Shown one piece after another: positions 52,408 through 64,000 of a stretch of DNA of 64,000 bases (the first letter of the stretch is position 1; each line of letters begins with the position of its first letter). A program made the translations under genes and the position numbers. The notes under the pieces are model-generated. The model was not told the DNA's origin. It saw only the letters and a program-made list of their open reading frames with translations, and made no database searches. Location: NCBI GenBank assembly GCA_033182465.1, contig CP137318.1, positions 1,922,001 to 1,986,000 on the forward strand, read 5' to 3'. Source of the DNA: Sanghuangporus weigelae (taxonomy: Eukaryota; Basidiomycota; Agaricomycetes; Hymenochaetales; Hymenochaetaceae).

Positions 52408-55400
52408 ATGCCGCCGAAAAAGAAGAAGACGCAATTGAAGAAGGTTGAACGCGGGTGTGTAGCAACTCTTTCTTTCAGCGCAGCGCAACAAATTCTGATG
52501 ACTCGACTCGACTAGATACGCGACGACCTCGATTCCGAAGAAGGCTCCGCCTCCCATTCCAGCTTCGGAAGAGACGACAGAATCCGCTGCAGGGCAAACT
52601 GATAGTGCTAATCCCGACTCAAATGCTCTCGAGCCAGTGCGGGATGAGAACGTCGCGTATCTGCAGATATTGGTCGACAGATATCAGGAGAAGGTAGAGA
52701 AAGAGGTCCAACGTACTCTCAAGGTAGCTCGGCTCGTGCATGTTTCCTTGAATCACTGCTTACTCTATCATTATTTTCAGTCTATTGAGTATGATAGACG
52801 GATGGCGAAGGGCTTGCCTCAGGTTGACATTGATGAGAGTACACTGAACGACATAATGCGATTGATCACACAAGAAGAATCCAGTAAGACAGATCTCTGC
52901 AGGGATCTTATATTTCATCTCATCATATTCTCGCTAGGAGATCTTGTAAAGTTGCCTAGCTCTTCGCGAGAGAAGTTAACAGGACAGATCGGTATCACAT
53001 ATGGCGTTCTACGACGCCTCGGCTTTGCTGAGAAAATTGTTTGTAAATGCCTCAAGGAAGCTTCAGGTATCGATCTCGATCAGGCTTTTGACTGGGTTCG
53101 TATAATTCTCTGAGGACAGGAGCAAGTGTCTTACTCGGGTTATAGCTTTATGTTCATTGTTCGCCTGAGGAGTTGGAAATTGAGAAATTTTCGGGCGGTG
53201 CCTCAGGTCGAACACCCCTTACACCACAGACTCCAGATCCTGCAAGCATCCCCGGTACTCCGAAGAAATTGAAGAAGCCATTGCCTCTATCTTCTTCCGA
53301 AACTTCAAGCATGTCTTCGAAACTTGAAGGAGCCTCCGTACCGGCGAATCGAACGCCCGCTTCCATCTCACACGAGACTGTGATTGAGGATGCTTCTGAC
53401 ATCGATGAACCTAATGCCGAATATGTGAGACTGAAATTGCGGATTACTGACTTGACGAGTAATAGAAGACGGAATGATGAAACCGCCGATGAAGAGTTTC
53501 TCAGAAAGCTGCGGGCGCGCCTCGAAAGCGTCAAGAAAAACTACTTCTTTAGCGAGAAGGATGCCGAAGCGAGCTTCAAGGCAAAGCGGCGAGAGGTTAA
53601 CGAGGCGTTGCTACTTGCTCGTCTTCGAGGGGAAGTACCGCCTATTCCAAAGCCTACCAAGCGGGACAAAGTAGAGGTTCCGCAACCTCCGGAAGAGCCT
53701 AAAGAAGCACAGTCCAGCGAGGATGTGTTCGATGATCTGGCAGACGATGACTCAGATGGCGGGATCTTTGGCATTTTAGAACCAATGCCAACTTCGATGA
53801 TTTCTGCTGAAGGAACTACAATAGTTGTGCGTGATATGGCCCTACCGAAGCAGTGGGCAGGTCGTACGCCAAGATCGCTCCTCCAGGACTTCGTCTTGAA
53901 GTCCGATCGTTTTGCGGCTATCTCTTACAATGACCTTAACGGAGGCGGTAGAGTGAAAAGGGCATCCGTTCATATCAGATGGACTGGTGGGAGAGCGAGT
54001 GACTGGTCCATGGAAGATGTTGCCTGCCACGACCTCATACAAGCAGAGCAATACATCGCGACTGTTGCACTGCATAATCTCACCTATCCTCCTGACGAGG
54101 GTTTCCGCAACTCCTCGGGAAATCCGAAAGGTGCGCAAACCTCTTATAGGCATCTACCGCCCGCTTTCAGAGAGCTGTGGAATGAGCTTGAAGCGAAACG
54201 GAAGGAGGATGAGGACCGTGCCAACAGGGAAATCTGGGAATCATTGAACTCGATTTTGGAAGGTAGACTCTCTGGTACTTCGAAGGTGCGTTATTCTTGG
54301 AAAACCTATGCAGTGAAATTGTCTTGACTCCGTTGCTAGTCCGGGGATCGAGCGCTCAGAGAGCTATCTCCCGAGCTGACTTTGCGGTCAAGAGAACGTA
54401 CCACGACGGATTACTCCTCCGAGCAGCTAAGAGCTGGTTTCCTTGTTCGCCAGTCAAGCTTGGCGTATCAAGAGATGCTAGTAAGTGATGATCGATTGTT
54501 TCACACGCAACTTACCTTTATAATACTCATTTACTCCAGGCACAACGAAATACACTTCCTATTGCATCGTACCGGAATGTAATTATGGAGATGCTGGAAA
54601 TGTCGCAAGTTGTTGTTCTGAGTGGTGAAACGGGCTGGTGAGTATATCGGTGGTATCATGAATTCAAGCTTTTGAAACTGAAGTTACTTATCAATAGTGG
54701 GAAATCCACGCAGCTTCCAAGTTTTGTGCTAGAGGACCAGTTGTCAAAGGGTCGGCACTGCAAGATCGTAGGCAAGTTTTCGAACTTTATCGGGATTTTC
54801 ACGGCTTACATACCTTCTCTGTGTAGTGACGGAACCGCGTCGTATTTCGGCTATTTCTCTTGCTCAGCGTGTTTCAAGAGAACTAGGAGATCCTCCTGGA
54901 GCTGTCGGAACGAATTCGTCTCTAGTTGGATATTCAATCAGACTTGAAAGCCAAACCTCGAAGAATACGCGTTTAAACTTCGTCACTAACGGTATTGCCT
55001 TGAGAATGCTTGAAGGTGGAAGCGGTGCCGATGGCCAAGGAACAGCGTTTGATGAAATCACGGTGTGTTGTTCTTTGGCCGTTGTTTACGAGCATTTTCT
55101 GATGGACTACCAAAGCACATTGTCGTTGACGAGGTACGATGTTCGATTTATTTCTTCAGCATTGAAGCAAGATTCTCATCAGCAATAGGTTCACGAGCGC
55201 AGTATTGATTCTGACTTCCTCCTGATTGTCTTGAAGTCTCTTCTCCAAGAACGGAGAGACCTGAAGTAAGTGACTCGTCCCGAATATTAGAATATTCTTA
55301 TAGACCTCTTTTCAGAGTTGTCTTGATGTCTGCCACTCTTAATGCTGAAAAGATATCTCAGTATTTTGGTGGGTGTCCAACGATCCAAGTCCCAGGTCGA

Positions 55401-58068
55401 ACGTTCCCCGTGGACGTGCACTTTCTGGAAGATGCAGTCGATTACGCGCAGTGGACTATATCAGAGTCATCTCCTTACGCAAAAAGAGGTGAGGACCTTG
55501 CATGTGGGGATCCTGAGTATCAGCTTACCTTCCTGTTCTAGTGAACGATAAATTTCATCGTAATAAGAAAACGGATTGGTCAGAAGATTCTGCTCGTAAC
55601 ATTGACGAGGATGAAGATGATGAAACCGCCCAGGGTGTAGTAAAATTTCAGGGCCGGCGCTACTCTCCAAGCACTATCCAGACGATGAATATTCTAGACG
55701 AAAGACAAATACCATACGATTTGATTATCGGCATTCTGGAGAGAATGTGCAATGATCCCGCCCTTTCCCATCTATCTTCAGCCTTCCTTATCTTCATGCC
55801 CGGGCTTGGAGAGATCCGCCGTCTCAATGACATGTTGGTCGAGCATGCGTTTTTTGGTTCAGATGCCTTTCAAGTGTTCCCGTTGCATTCGACGATTTCA
55901 AGCGAAAATCAAAACCTTGTGTTTGAAATCCCACCATTAGGTGTCCGTAAAATCGTCATTGGTTCGTGCTGTTTCAATAGTTCGACGGTCTAAGACTCAT
56001 CCTGATCTTTTCGCAGCCACTAATATCGCCGAGACCGGTGTATGTTTGTCCTCATATCAGATACCCATGCTTGGTGTTGACACCCTCATTCCTTTAGATC
56101 ACAATACCAGACATTACCTGTGTGATCGATTCAGGAAAGCATCGAGAGATGAGGTATATTCTAGAGCCATCGTTTTCCCTTATGCCCTATGCTTATTCTA
56201 TTCGCACAATAGGTTTGACGAAAAACGTCAAATCAGTCGGCTTATCGAGACTTTCATCGCACGAAGTAATGCCGCTCAGCGGCGTGGTCGAGCCGGTCGA
56301 GTCCAATCAGGCATATGTTTCCATCTTTTCTCCAGAGCTCGGCATGACTTGGTACGTATCGGAGCAAATGTAATATCCTGTCCTGTCGCTGGATCTGTAT
56401 CATATAGATGGCCGAACACCCATTACCAGAGATGCTACGACTCAGGTAAGCCAATCTAAATCTTCCATCGCAGTCATTTTCTGAACTTGTGGTCTAGTCT
56501 TTCAGACTTGGCTCTTCGGATCAAGATTCTGAAGGTTAATCTAGGATCTTCAATTGAAGATGTGCTGACGAGTACATATCCAATCTCTTTTTTTCATCGG
56601 GAGAGGTCAGTACTGATCTTGTTGCTTATAGAGAGCTTGGATCCGCCCTCTTCGATTAATATTCAGCGTGCAAAGGCTGCTTTGATAGAAGTTGGCGCCC
56701 TTACGTCTACAGAGGACATAACGCCTATGGGCCGCCTTCTGAGTAAATTACCTACGGACGTGCACCTTGGCAAATTCCTTCTTGTAGCCGCACTATTTCG
56801 TTGTCTAGACCCTGCGCTCACAATTGCTGCCACACTGAACTCGAAATCGCCGTTCGTCACGCCATTCGGTCTGGAGCAAGAGGCAGATAGAGCTAAAAAT
56901 AGCTTCAAAATAGGTTCGTCTCTAATATATTTGGAAGCATGGTTGATCATGGCATCTGATGCAATCTTTTCAGGAAATTCGGACTTTTTGACTATCCATA
57001 ACGCATTTTCAAGCTGGCGAAAAGCATCTGGCAATCCTAATTTCGTTCGTAAATTCTGCAGGCAAAACTTCCTGAGCCATCAGGTTTGTGCTCAGTTCTT
57101 TTCGTGGACTGAACACTGACTCATTTTGGTGAGAGCAGAATTTGCAGCAGATTGAAGAACTTCGTCAGCAGTTCTTGGGGTAAGCAAGGCAATAATTAAG
57201 ATCATCTTTTAATTATTGTACTGATCATTCCTTTTAGATACCTCATTGATTCCTCGTTCATCAAAGTTGACAAGAACTTTGTCTTAGAATTAAACCGGTA
57301 CGAGATCTTCAGTATGCCGTTATAGCAGGATAGAGGAAAAATTAAATCATTTTATACTAGTTTGCGATACTCGAGGGGATACCGGACACGCTTTGTACCC
57401 GTTCCAACAGATTATGACCGGAACAATGATGAGAGTATGGTGCTCTTGAACGCTGCTCTTTGTGCCGGGTTGTATCCGAAGTTGTTATCGCTTCAAGATT
57501 CCGCGAACGGCCAGCAATTGCGCACTTTAGGGAACAATCAAACAGTGGCTTTCCATCCGTCCTCTGTTAATTTCGGTAGACGTCCTCAAGACTTCGGTGT
57601 GAACTATTTGTGCTATTTCACGATAATGTGAGTCGGGCAAGTACTCTCACAATATGTCACCTATGATTGATTTGCTACGTTTACAGGCAATCAAAGAGGC
57701 TGTATGCATGGGAGACTGGACCTGTAGATGACATTGCAATTATACTCCTTTGTGGAGAATGTGAATTCAAGGTATGTACTTTGTATTGCTCATTTCAGCT
57801 GGAGCATAGACATTGCCTTATATCACAGCTCGTTGCGGATACCGTGACAATCGACCGAAAGATTCGATATCGCCTAAGTCCTAAGACAAGCATCACCTTG
57901 AAGTATCTCCGTTCAAACCTCGCGACCAACCTGGCAGCACAGTTCAGAGGAAAACTTTTGACGGAACAACAGCAAAGATGGAACGAGTTAGCCATGCGAG
58001 TCCTATCCAAGACGAAGGTCGAGGAGCCGATCACGATTGCGAATGGTCTTGGTATTGTTGTGCATTAA
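52408..58068 (+). CDS. DEVH-box RNA helicase, DHX29/DHX57-like
   Basis: A large (about 1,400 residue) DExH helicase. Start at 52408, [14 protein letters not shown], a basic leader. An N-terminal extension follows ([40 protein letters not shown]), then [19 protein letters not shown]. The core: [18 protein letters not shown] (motif I, spliced), [54 protein letters not shown] (motif II is DEVH), [48 protein letters not shown] and [16 protein letters not shown] (motif VI). Then the winged-helix/ratchet and OB-fold blocks ([26 protein letters not shown]). Human DHX29 unwinds structured 5' UTRs on the 40S; that role is inferred. DHX57 is the alternative. About 20 introns, several inside motifs. Confidence 0.85.
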
Positions 58069-58270
58069 ACTTATACAATACATCCACAGTCTGTACTTTT
58101 TTTCTGCTGCTGCCGTGCGGACAATGGAGGCGCCGAGGGCGCTACCCAAGGCAAATAGGCGAACGCAGATTCATGTGCATGATTGATTGGCATACATTTG
58201 AGCATTCAATGTGAATCGACAATGCATAACCATACGCCTGTTCGAGTCGGCGATGAAGAAGAGATACAGA

Positions 58271-58894
58271 TTACTCGTCTTCCTCCTCCTCTTCATCCTT
58301 ACTATATACGATTGCGGTTAGAGAATGACAAACTTAAAGAGTAAAGAGAAAGTCTGACGACACGTACGCGATGTTGTAGAATCGGAGTTCGTAACCATCC
58401 TTGGAAGCAGCAATGACACTGGGAAAAGTTCTCAACACACTGTCCAGGAAAACAAGTATAGTAGTATAGTCGTACCGAATCCAGTCTCGGAGCTCCTTCT
58501 TCTTCAAGAACTTCTTGGTGAGGTACTTGAGGTACCTCTTAGACAAGGGAATGCTACTGGTCACAATGACCTTCTGCCCTAAACACGAGTATCACATCTC
58601 AGGAACTTGGAAACCAAAAAATGCAACTGCGAAATCGACAGACCTTCCTTGGTGATTTTGATAGATTCGCCGAGGTTTCCAGGCTTGCCATCGACCTTTA
58701 ACCTGTCATGAAGGAACTTCTCAAAGTCGCCGCCATCGAAGACACCATCGTTTGCGGGTTTGGAGAAGTCGATGAAGAATTTATGCTTTGTAGCTGAGGT
58801 CTTGGCAGCTGCCTTCGGCTAGAGAAACAAAATGCAGTGTGCATTAGCCTACTGAGAAGGAACTCAGCAAAGCAGTTTTCGACACACTGACCAT
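58271..58894 (-). CDS. RPL22: 60S ribosomal protein eL22
   Basis: Large-subunit ribosomal protein of about 120 residues. The start codon stands alone as a one-codon exon (58892-58894); intron 1 is 58819-58891 (73 nt, donor GTCAGT, acceptor CTAG). The protein reads [20 protein letters not shown], then [60 protein letters not shown] and [20 protein letters not shown], ending in YNIA and the acidic tail KDEEEEEDE. All are conserved eL22 blocks. Four introns in all; the last exon is the acidic tail alone. Its promoter is shared with CBF5. Confidence 0.95.
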
Positions 58895-59124
58895 CTTGAG
58901 TGCTCTGGAGGGATAGACGAGACTGGCCACAAGAAAGTCTGTATTGATTTCTTCAATGTCCAGGTGCTATATAGCACCAAGAGACGCTATAAACGGCAGT
59001 TTACGCTCACAGTTCTGATGGGCACAGCCACTTGCTCATGATCGGCAAATTCCAGTTCGGAACGATGTAAAATTCTGGAGACAAACCTCCTGAAGTTCTT
59101 TGGTACCTCTGATCACCGTCCGCC
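58895..59124. promoter_or_regulatory. Divergent promoter, eL22 / CBF5
   Basis: 230 bp between the start codons of two ribosome-production genes. Both 5' UTRs and promoters must lie here. Contains a small inverted repeat tgctatatagca at about 58963-58974. No named site assigned. Confidence 0.5.
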
Positions 59125-60942
59125 ATGTCGAACGGGACCACTTATGGCAAAGTCGCATCTGCGCAGCTCGATGGCGATTACTCCATCAAGCCCGAAGCTA
59201 ATGCTCCAAAACTCGACACTTCTCAATGGCCTTTATTGTTGAAAAACTATGACAAGTTGCTGGTTCGCTCCAGTCACTTCACACCCATACCGGCGGGGTG
59301 CAGTCCCTTGAAGCGTGACATACAGTCTTACATCAAGTGAGTGTGGCTGAGTACCGTGTATAATATGAAGCTGACTTTTTCAGATCTGGTGTCATTAACT
59401 TGGATAAACCTTCAAATCCATCATCTCATGAAGTAGTAGCGTGGTTACGGCGAATTCTACGAGTCGAGAAAACGGGACATAGCGGAACCTTGGACCCTAA
59501 AGTGACAGGATGTCTGATTGTTTGCATTGACCGGGCTACTAGATTAGTAAAGTCGCAACAAGGAGCAGGCGCGTCCGTTCTCGCATATGATTCGCGACGG
59601 ATTCTAACGTTTTCCGTTTTTATAGGAAAAGAGTATGTTTGTGTACTGCGACTTCATGGTAGCCTAGAAAATCCTTCTGCGCTTCCTCGAGCTTTGCAGA
59701 CACTGACGGGTGCACTCTTTCAACGGCCTCCGCTCATCTCTGCCGTCAAACGACAACTTCGTGTCCGAACAATCTACGAATCGAAACTTCTCGAATTCGA
59801 CGAGAAGCGAAATCTAGCTGTCTTTTGGGTTAGCTGTGAGGCTGGAACTTATATTCGAACATTATGCGTGCACCTTGGTTTACTATTAGGTGTCGGAGGA
59901 CACATGCAAGAACTGCGACGAGTGCGAAGTGGGGCCATGAGCGAAAACGATGACATAGTGACTATGCACGACGTTTTGGATGCGCAATGGATGTACGATA
60001 ACACGCGCGATGGTGAGCTTAATTCACTCGGCCTCGATATCTATTCTGACAAAGCTGCCATATAGAATCATACTTGCGTCGAGTTATCCGTCCATTGGAA
60101 AGCCTTCTCGTTGGATACAAACGCATTGTCGTGAAAGATAGCGCAGTGAATGCAGTATGTTATGGTGCTAAACTCATGATACCTGGTCTTCTGCGATACG
60201 AAAACGACATTGCACTCAATGAGGAGGTGGTCCTCATGACCACAAAGGGGGAGGCCATTGCGCTTGGTATCGCTCAGATGACGACTGTTGAGCTTGCAAC
60301 CTGTGATCACGGTGTTGTAGCTAAGGTGAAACGGTGTATAATGGAGCGCGACACGTATCCTCGACGGTGGGGCTTAGGTCCGAAGGCGCTGGAAAAGAAG
60401 AAAATGATTAAGGATGGAAAGCTCGGCAAACATGGTGAAAAGGTTGACGGTGTCACTCCTGCAGAATGGAGTCGGGACTACGTTGATTATACTCGAGATG
60501 TCAGTAGTTATTATTTGTCTCAGCGTTCGCATGGCTAACATATCTTCTGTTCCAGGATCCTGCCGCTGGACCCTCGGCGCTGCCTCCTGCACCTGTTCCT
60601 CCTGCTGTGCCTGTGGCTGTTGACGAGGCGAAATCAACCGCAGAGGCTACGCGAGAGTCGAGCTCTGAGACTGAAAAGGAGAAAAAGAAGAAAGAGAAGA
60701 AGAAAAAGAAAGAGGAAAAGGAGGAGAAAAAGAAGAAGCGAAAGTCGGAGATTGTTGAGAATGGTGATGGGGATGTTTCGATGACTGCTCCTGACGAGGA
60801 GAAGAAGGAGACGGAGGAGGAACGAGCGGAAAGGAGACGGAGAAAAGCAGAGAAAAAGGCTGCGAAAGCCGCGAAGGAAGCTGCTGCAGCTGGTGAGGAT
60901 GGACAGAAGAGGGAACGGAAAAAATCCAAGAGCGAAGACTAG
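59125..60942 (+). CDS. CBF5: H/ACA snoRNP pseudouridine synthase Cbf5 (dyskerin)
   Basis: Catalytic subunit of box H/ACA snoRNPs; makes pseudouridine in rRNA and snRNA. Start at 59125 ([14 protein letters not shown]). Dyskerin-like leader [20 protein letters not shown], then [20 protein letters not shown] and the TruB active site [14 protein letters not shown] (catalytic Asp). [21 protein letters not shown] forms only if a 57 nt GC-AG intron (59569-59625) is removed. Next [35 protein letters not shown], the PUA domain ([31 protein letters not shown]) and the [13 protein letters not shown] end. The C-terminal tail (60600-60942) is Lys/Glu-rich ([11 protein letters not shown]), as in the family. 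Confidence 0.95.
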
Positions 60943-61172
60943 TTTGATTTTCTCAATGTTCTTTTCTTGCAGTAGCTAGTATTCGATGTTGTGGTGCAGT
61001 GTTTACGAGCCGAGCCAAACAATCATTACGTAATATATAACATGAGGACGCGACGATCTCTTGCTTGCACTTGCAGTTCTTCAAGTTCGCCACTGCAGAC
61101 CAGACCAACACCCCCGCGCTCATCCTGTCCCAAGCTCCTCTTTATACACTACATCTCAGTGTAATCCTTCGC

Positions 61173-63651
61173 AATGGGCAATGCATTTAGCAGCTGCTGT
61201 GACTCGTGCTGTACGTCTTTCGCGTAGTTTTGTTCGTCGAGCTTGAGTTCGTCGTCTGATTAATTTCTTCAGTCCGCTCGCGCAGGTCGCATGCGTACGA
61301 GCCGCTTTTGCTGGAGAATGAGCGTGAGGCGGTTGCGGACCTGCTTCAGTACCTTGAGAGTGAGAAGTTCTTTCCAGCTAATCTGCAGTAAAAAAATAGC
61401 AGACTGATCGCTATTTGCACCCGCCTTGTCTCCTTTTTCTCTCTCCTAACGGAAAATGAACGTGTGTTTACTTGCTTTCTTCTTTCTCACGTCGCAGACC
61501 GGACAACGACCAACTTCTTCGCCGGCCAGCCGCTTACGGCGTTGACGACGCTTTCCTTCTCGGACAATGTCGACCTGCAACGGAGTGCTGCGCTTGCGTT
61601 TGCCGAAATTACCGAGAAGGAAGTCCGGCCTGTTGGACGGGACACGCTGGACCCGATTCTGTTCTTACTAGGCAGTCATGACACGGAGGTGCAGCGTGCA
61701 GCAAGTGCCGCTCTTGGGAATCTTGCTGTAAACAGTATGTTGCTGCCAGTTTGCGTTGAGCAGTTTCGCTCACTAGACACGGTAGCCGACAACAAACTTC
61801 TCATCGTCAAACTTGGAGGACTGGAGCCGCTCATTCGGCAAATGCTCAGCCCAAATGTCGAAGTTCAGTGCAATGCTGTAGGTTGTGTCACGAACTTGGC
61901 GACGCACGGTATGCACTTCAAAATCCGTGTTTATTACATATGAGGTATTTACTCCATCTGAATAGATGACAACAAGACGAAGATTGCCAAATCCGGGGCT
62001 CTGGTGCCGTTGACTCGCCTTGCTCGGTCAAAAGACATGCGGGTGCAACGAAATGCTACGGGCGCTCTGCTCAATATGACGCACTCAGGTAGGAAGATGA
62101 TGACAACAGTGATTGCATTTGCTCATAATGTACCACAGACGAGAACCGGCAGCAATTGGTCAATGCTGGAGCTATTCCAGTCCTTGTCAGTCTCCTGAAC
62201 TCGCCAGATACGGATGTGCAATACTACTGTACTACAGCATTGAGTAATATTGCTGTAGATGGTACGTGTTTGCCTTATTCTCCGGGAGAATAATAACCAA
62301 TGTGCATTATAGGGAATAACCGCAAGAAGCTAGCCCAGACAGAGCCGAAACTTGTCTCCAGTTTGGTTGCATTGATGGACAGTCCGAGTCTGAAAGTTCA
62401 ATGCCAAGCAGCTCTTGCCCTTCGGAATCTCGCAAGCGATGGTAAGTCAGCCTGGGACATTATTTTGAGATTATTCCGCTAATTTACTCGGACAGAGAAA
62501 TATCAACTGGACATTGTCAAGGCTGGTGGTCTTCCACCTCTACTTCGTCTACTTCAATCCGCGTTTCTTCCCCTCATTTTGTCCTCGGCAGCTTGTGTCC
62601 GCAATGTTTCCATTCACCCTCAGAACGAATCACCTATCATTGAAGCTGGCTTCCTACACCCTCTTATCAGTCTCTTGGGTTTCAAGGACAACGAAGAAGT
62701 ACAGTGCCATGCAATCTCCACTTTGAGAAATCTGGCCGCCAGCTCTGAGAAGAATAAGGGCCAGATTGTCAAGGCTGGTGCTGTCCAGCAAATAAAGGAG
62801 CTTGTGCTCGATGCTCCTCTGAATGTGCAAAGCGAGATGACGGCGTGTGTTGCTGTCCTTGCTCTGAGCGGTATGTACGGATCGTTGGCTGTATATTCGA
62901 TGCATACTTATTGTAACCCTTCAGACGAGCTCAAGTCGCAACTACTTGACATGGGGATTTGCAAGGTCTTGATTCCGTTGACGAAATCTAGCAGCATCGA
63001 AGTTCAAGGTAATAGTGCGGCCGCGCTCGGGAATTTGTCCTCCAAAGGTCTGTATGTAATTGCTTTTCTGAGTGGTGGAGCTGACTCGATTTTGTAGATG
63101 GACGAGCTGACACGGATGACTATTCGGCATTCAATGAAGTCTGGGACAAGCCTGATGGAGGCATGCATGATTACCTCTATCGTTTCTTGACTAGCCCCGA
63201 TGCCACGTTCCAACATATCGCTGTTTGGACGATTGTCCAACTCCTTGACTCTGGAGGTAAGATAAACGGATTTTAAGCTGCATTCAGAGCTGTGCTGACC
63301 GCTCTTGGCTTAGACCCACAACTCATCTCTAATATTCGGAATTCTGACAAGCTCCTGCCCCACATACGTGAACTTGCAGCCTCTCATTCTGCCTCGCCTT
63401 CGTCCTCGATGGATTCGCGTTCGCGCCGATCCCAGTCACAGTCGTATCAGGAGACAGAAACAGGTGACGGATCAAGCGAAATCCAGGTGTTGGCACGCAA
63501 AATCCTTGAGGCGACTGAAGCGGAAGCCATGCCGCTCTTGAGTCTCACGCCGTCCACTCATTCCGTCCCAAGAAATGATGGATTCGACAATCCTGATGAA
63601 GAACTGCGGAGAAGTGTTAGAGCGGCCTTCAGTGGTCATGACGGGCGGTAG
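61173..63651 (+). CDS. VAC8: Armadillo-repeat vacuolar protein Vac8
   Basis: A membrane-tethered armadillo scaffold for vacuole inheritance, fusion and nucleus-vacuole contact. The start at 61173 gives [12 protein letters not shown], with Gly2 for N-myristoylation and a Cys cluster for palmitoylation. Spliced to [21 protein letters not shown] and [19 protein letters not shown]. About 11 arm repeats follow, for example [15 protein letters not shown]-type, [78 protein letters not shown] and [15 protein letters not shown]. Then [18 protein letters not shown] and [17 protein letters not shown]. The tail after about 63390 is Ser-rich and ends AFSGHDGR. About nine introns. Confidence 0.95.
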
Positions 63652-64000
63652 CACGGTTTTCTTAGCGCCACGCTCCTTTCTCGTTTTCCTATAATGCCAA
63701 GCCGTCTTATTCTATTCGATCCTGTCCGTTCGTTTTAATTCTGTTGTACATGGTTGTGGTCGTGCTTGTTTTCTTTTTCTTCATTTACATCCCTACTTCA
63801 ATTCAGGACATTATTTTCCAACTAGCTGGATTCTGTGTTTATGTCCATATCACCGGCTGGCGGGAGATTGGTATTGCTTATTTATGTATAACCGAGACAA
63901 TGATAATATGAAGCGTATATGATATGATATGATATATTACTGCGTGGCCCCTTTGTGGTTTGCCGACATGAGGCCGGAGCGGTGTGACCACGTTCTTTTC
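63652..64000. other. Downstream of VAC8, no gene seen
   Basis: 349 bp to the window edge: the VAC8 3' UTR and pyrimidine-rich DNA, with an ATATG run at 63917-63936. No coding exon visible. Confidence 0.6.
63917..63936. repeat. ATATG pentamer repeat
   Basis: Four near-perfect copies of atatg downstream of VAC8. Directly visible. Confidence 0.9.

Overview
This 64 kb window is compact, intron-rich nuclear DNA from a filamentous fungus, most likely a mushroom-forming basidiomycete (Agaricomycetes). The evidence is protein-coding genes cut by many 50-70 nt GT-AG introns, intergenic gaps of 0.1-1.2 kb, a DUF6593 gene, and basidiomycete-style family members such as loosenin-like double-psi beta-barrel proteins, INO80 with long linkers and a fungal Med5. 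I recognise 29 protein genes. I saw no tRNA, rRNA, transposon, viral relic or CRISPR array. Assignments come from reading conserved motifs and joining exons by eye, without a database search.

Layout. 1-9.7 kb: 3' end of ISC1 sphingolipid phospholipase (+), a membrane alpha/beta hydrolase (-), methionine aminopeptidase 2 (-), a DUF6593 protein (-), ESCRT-III VPS20 (+) and U-box cyclophilin PPIL2 (-). 9.8-17.1 kb: a probable Mediator Med5 (+), a CDF zinc transporter (-) and eIF3h (+). 17.7-24.6 kb: the most accessory part, two divergently transcribed secreted proteins that share a C-terminal double-psi beta-barrel (expansin/loosenin-like). One has a Pro/Ala/Ser linker and the other about 1,300 residues of Ser/Gly/Thr repeats. 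25-30 kb: a membrane protein (SRF1-like, tentative), NIP30 (+) and ESS2 (-). 30-46 kb: NudE (-), pyruvate dehydrogenase E2 LAT1 (-), exosome CSL4 (+), KAE1 (+), a GT8 glycosyltransferase (-), ribosomal eS28 (-), lipoyl synthase LIP5 (-), CMC1 (+), PEX11 (-) and fumarase FUM1 (+). 46-64 kb: INO80 (+), a DHX29-like DEVH helicase (+), ribosomal eL22 (-), CBF5 pseudouridine synthase (+) and VAC8 (+).

How the genes relate. Most are unlinked housekeeping genes, but some neighbours match in function. LIP5 makes the lipoyl cofactor that LAT1 carries; with CMC1 and FUM1 these form a loose mitochondrial group in about 13 kb. CBF5 and eL22 (both ribosome production) share a 230 bp divergent promoter. 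Gene starts are often paired head to head, so many promoters must be bidirectional.

Points worth a second look: the giant repeat-bearing barrel protein and its divergent partner; one-codon first coding exons in both ribosomal protein genes; a stop-free GC-AG intron in CBF5; a perfect UUCG-loop hairpin just past the NudE stop; a PEX11 intron made largely of a 12 bp tandem repeat; and a fumarase with a second Met at an exon edge that would give a cytosolic form. I found no convincing wholly new system; the barrel-protein pair is the best candidate for unusual biology.
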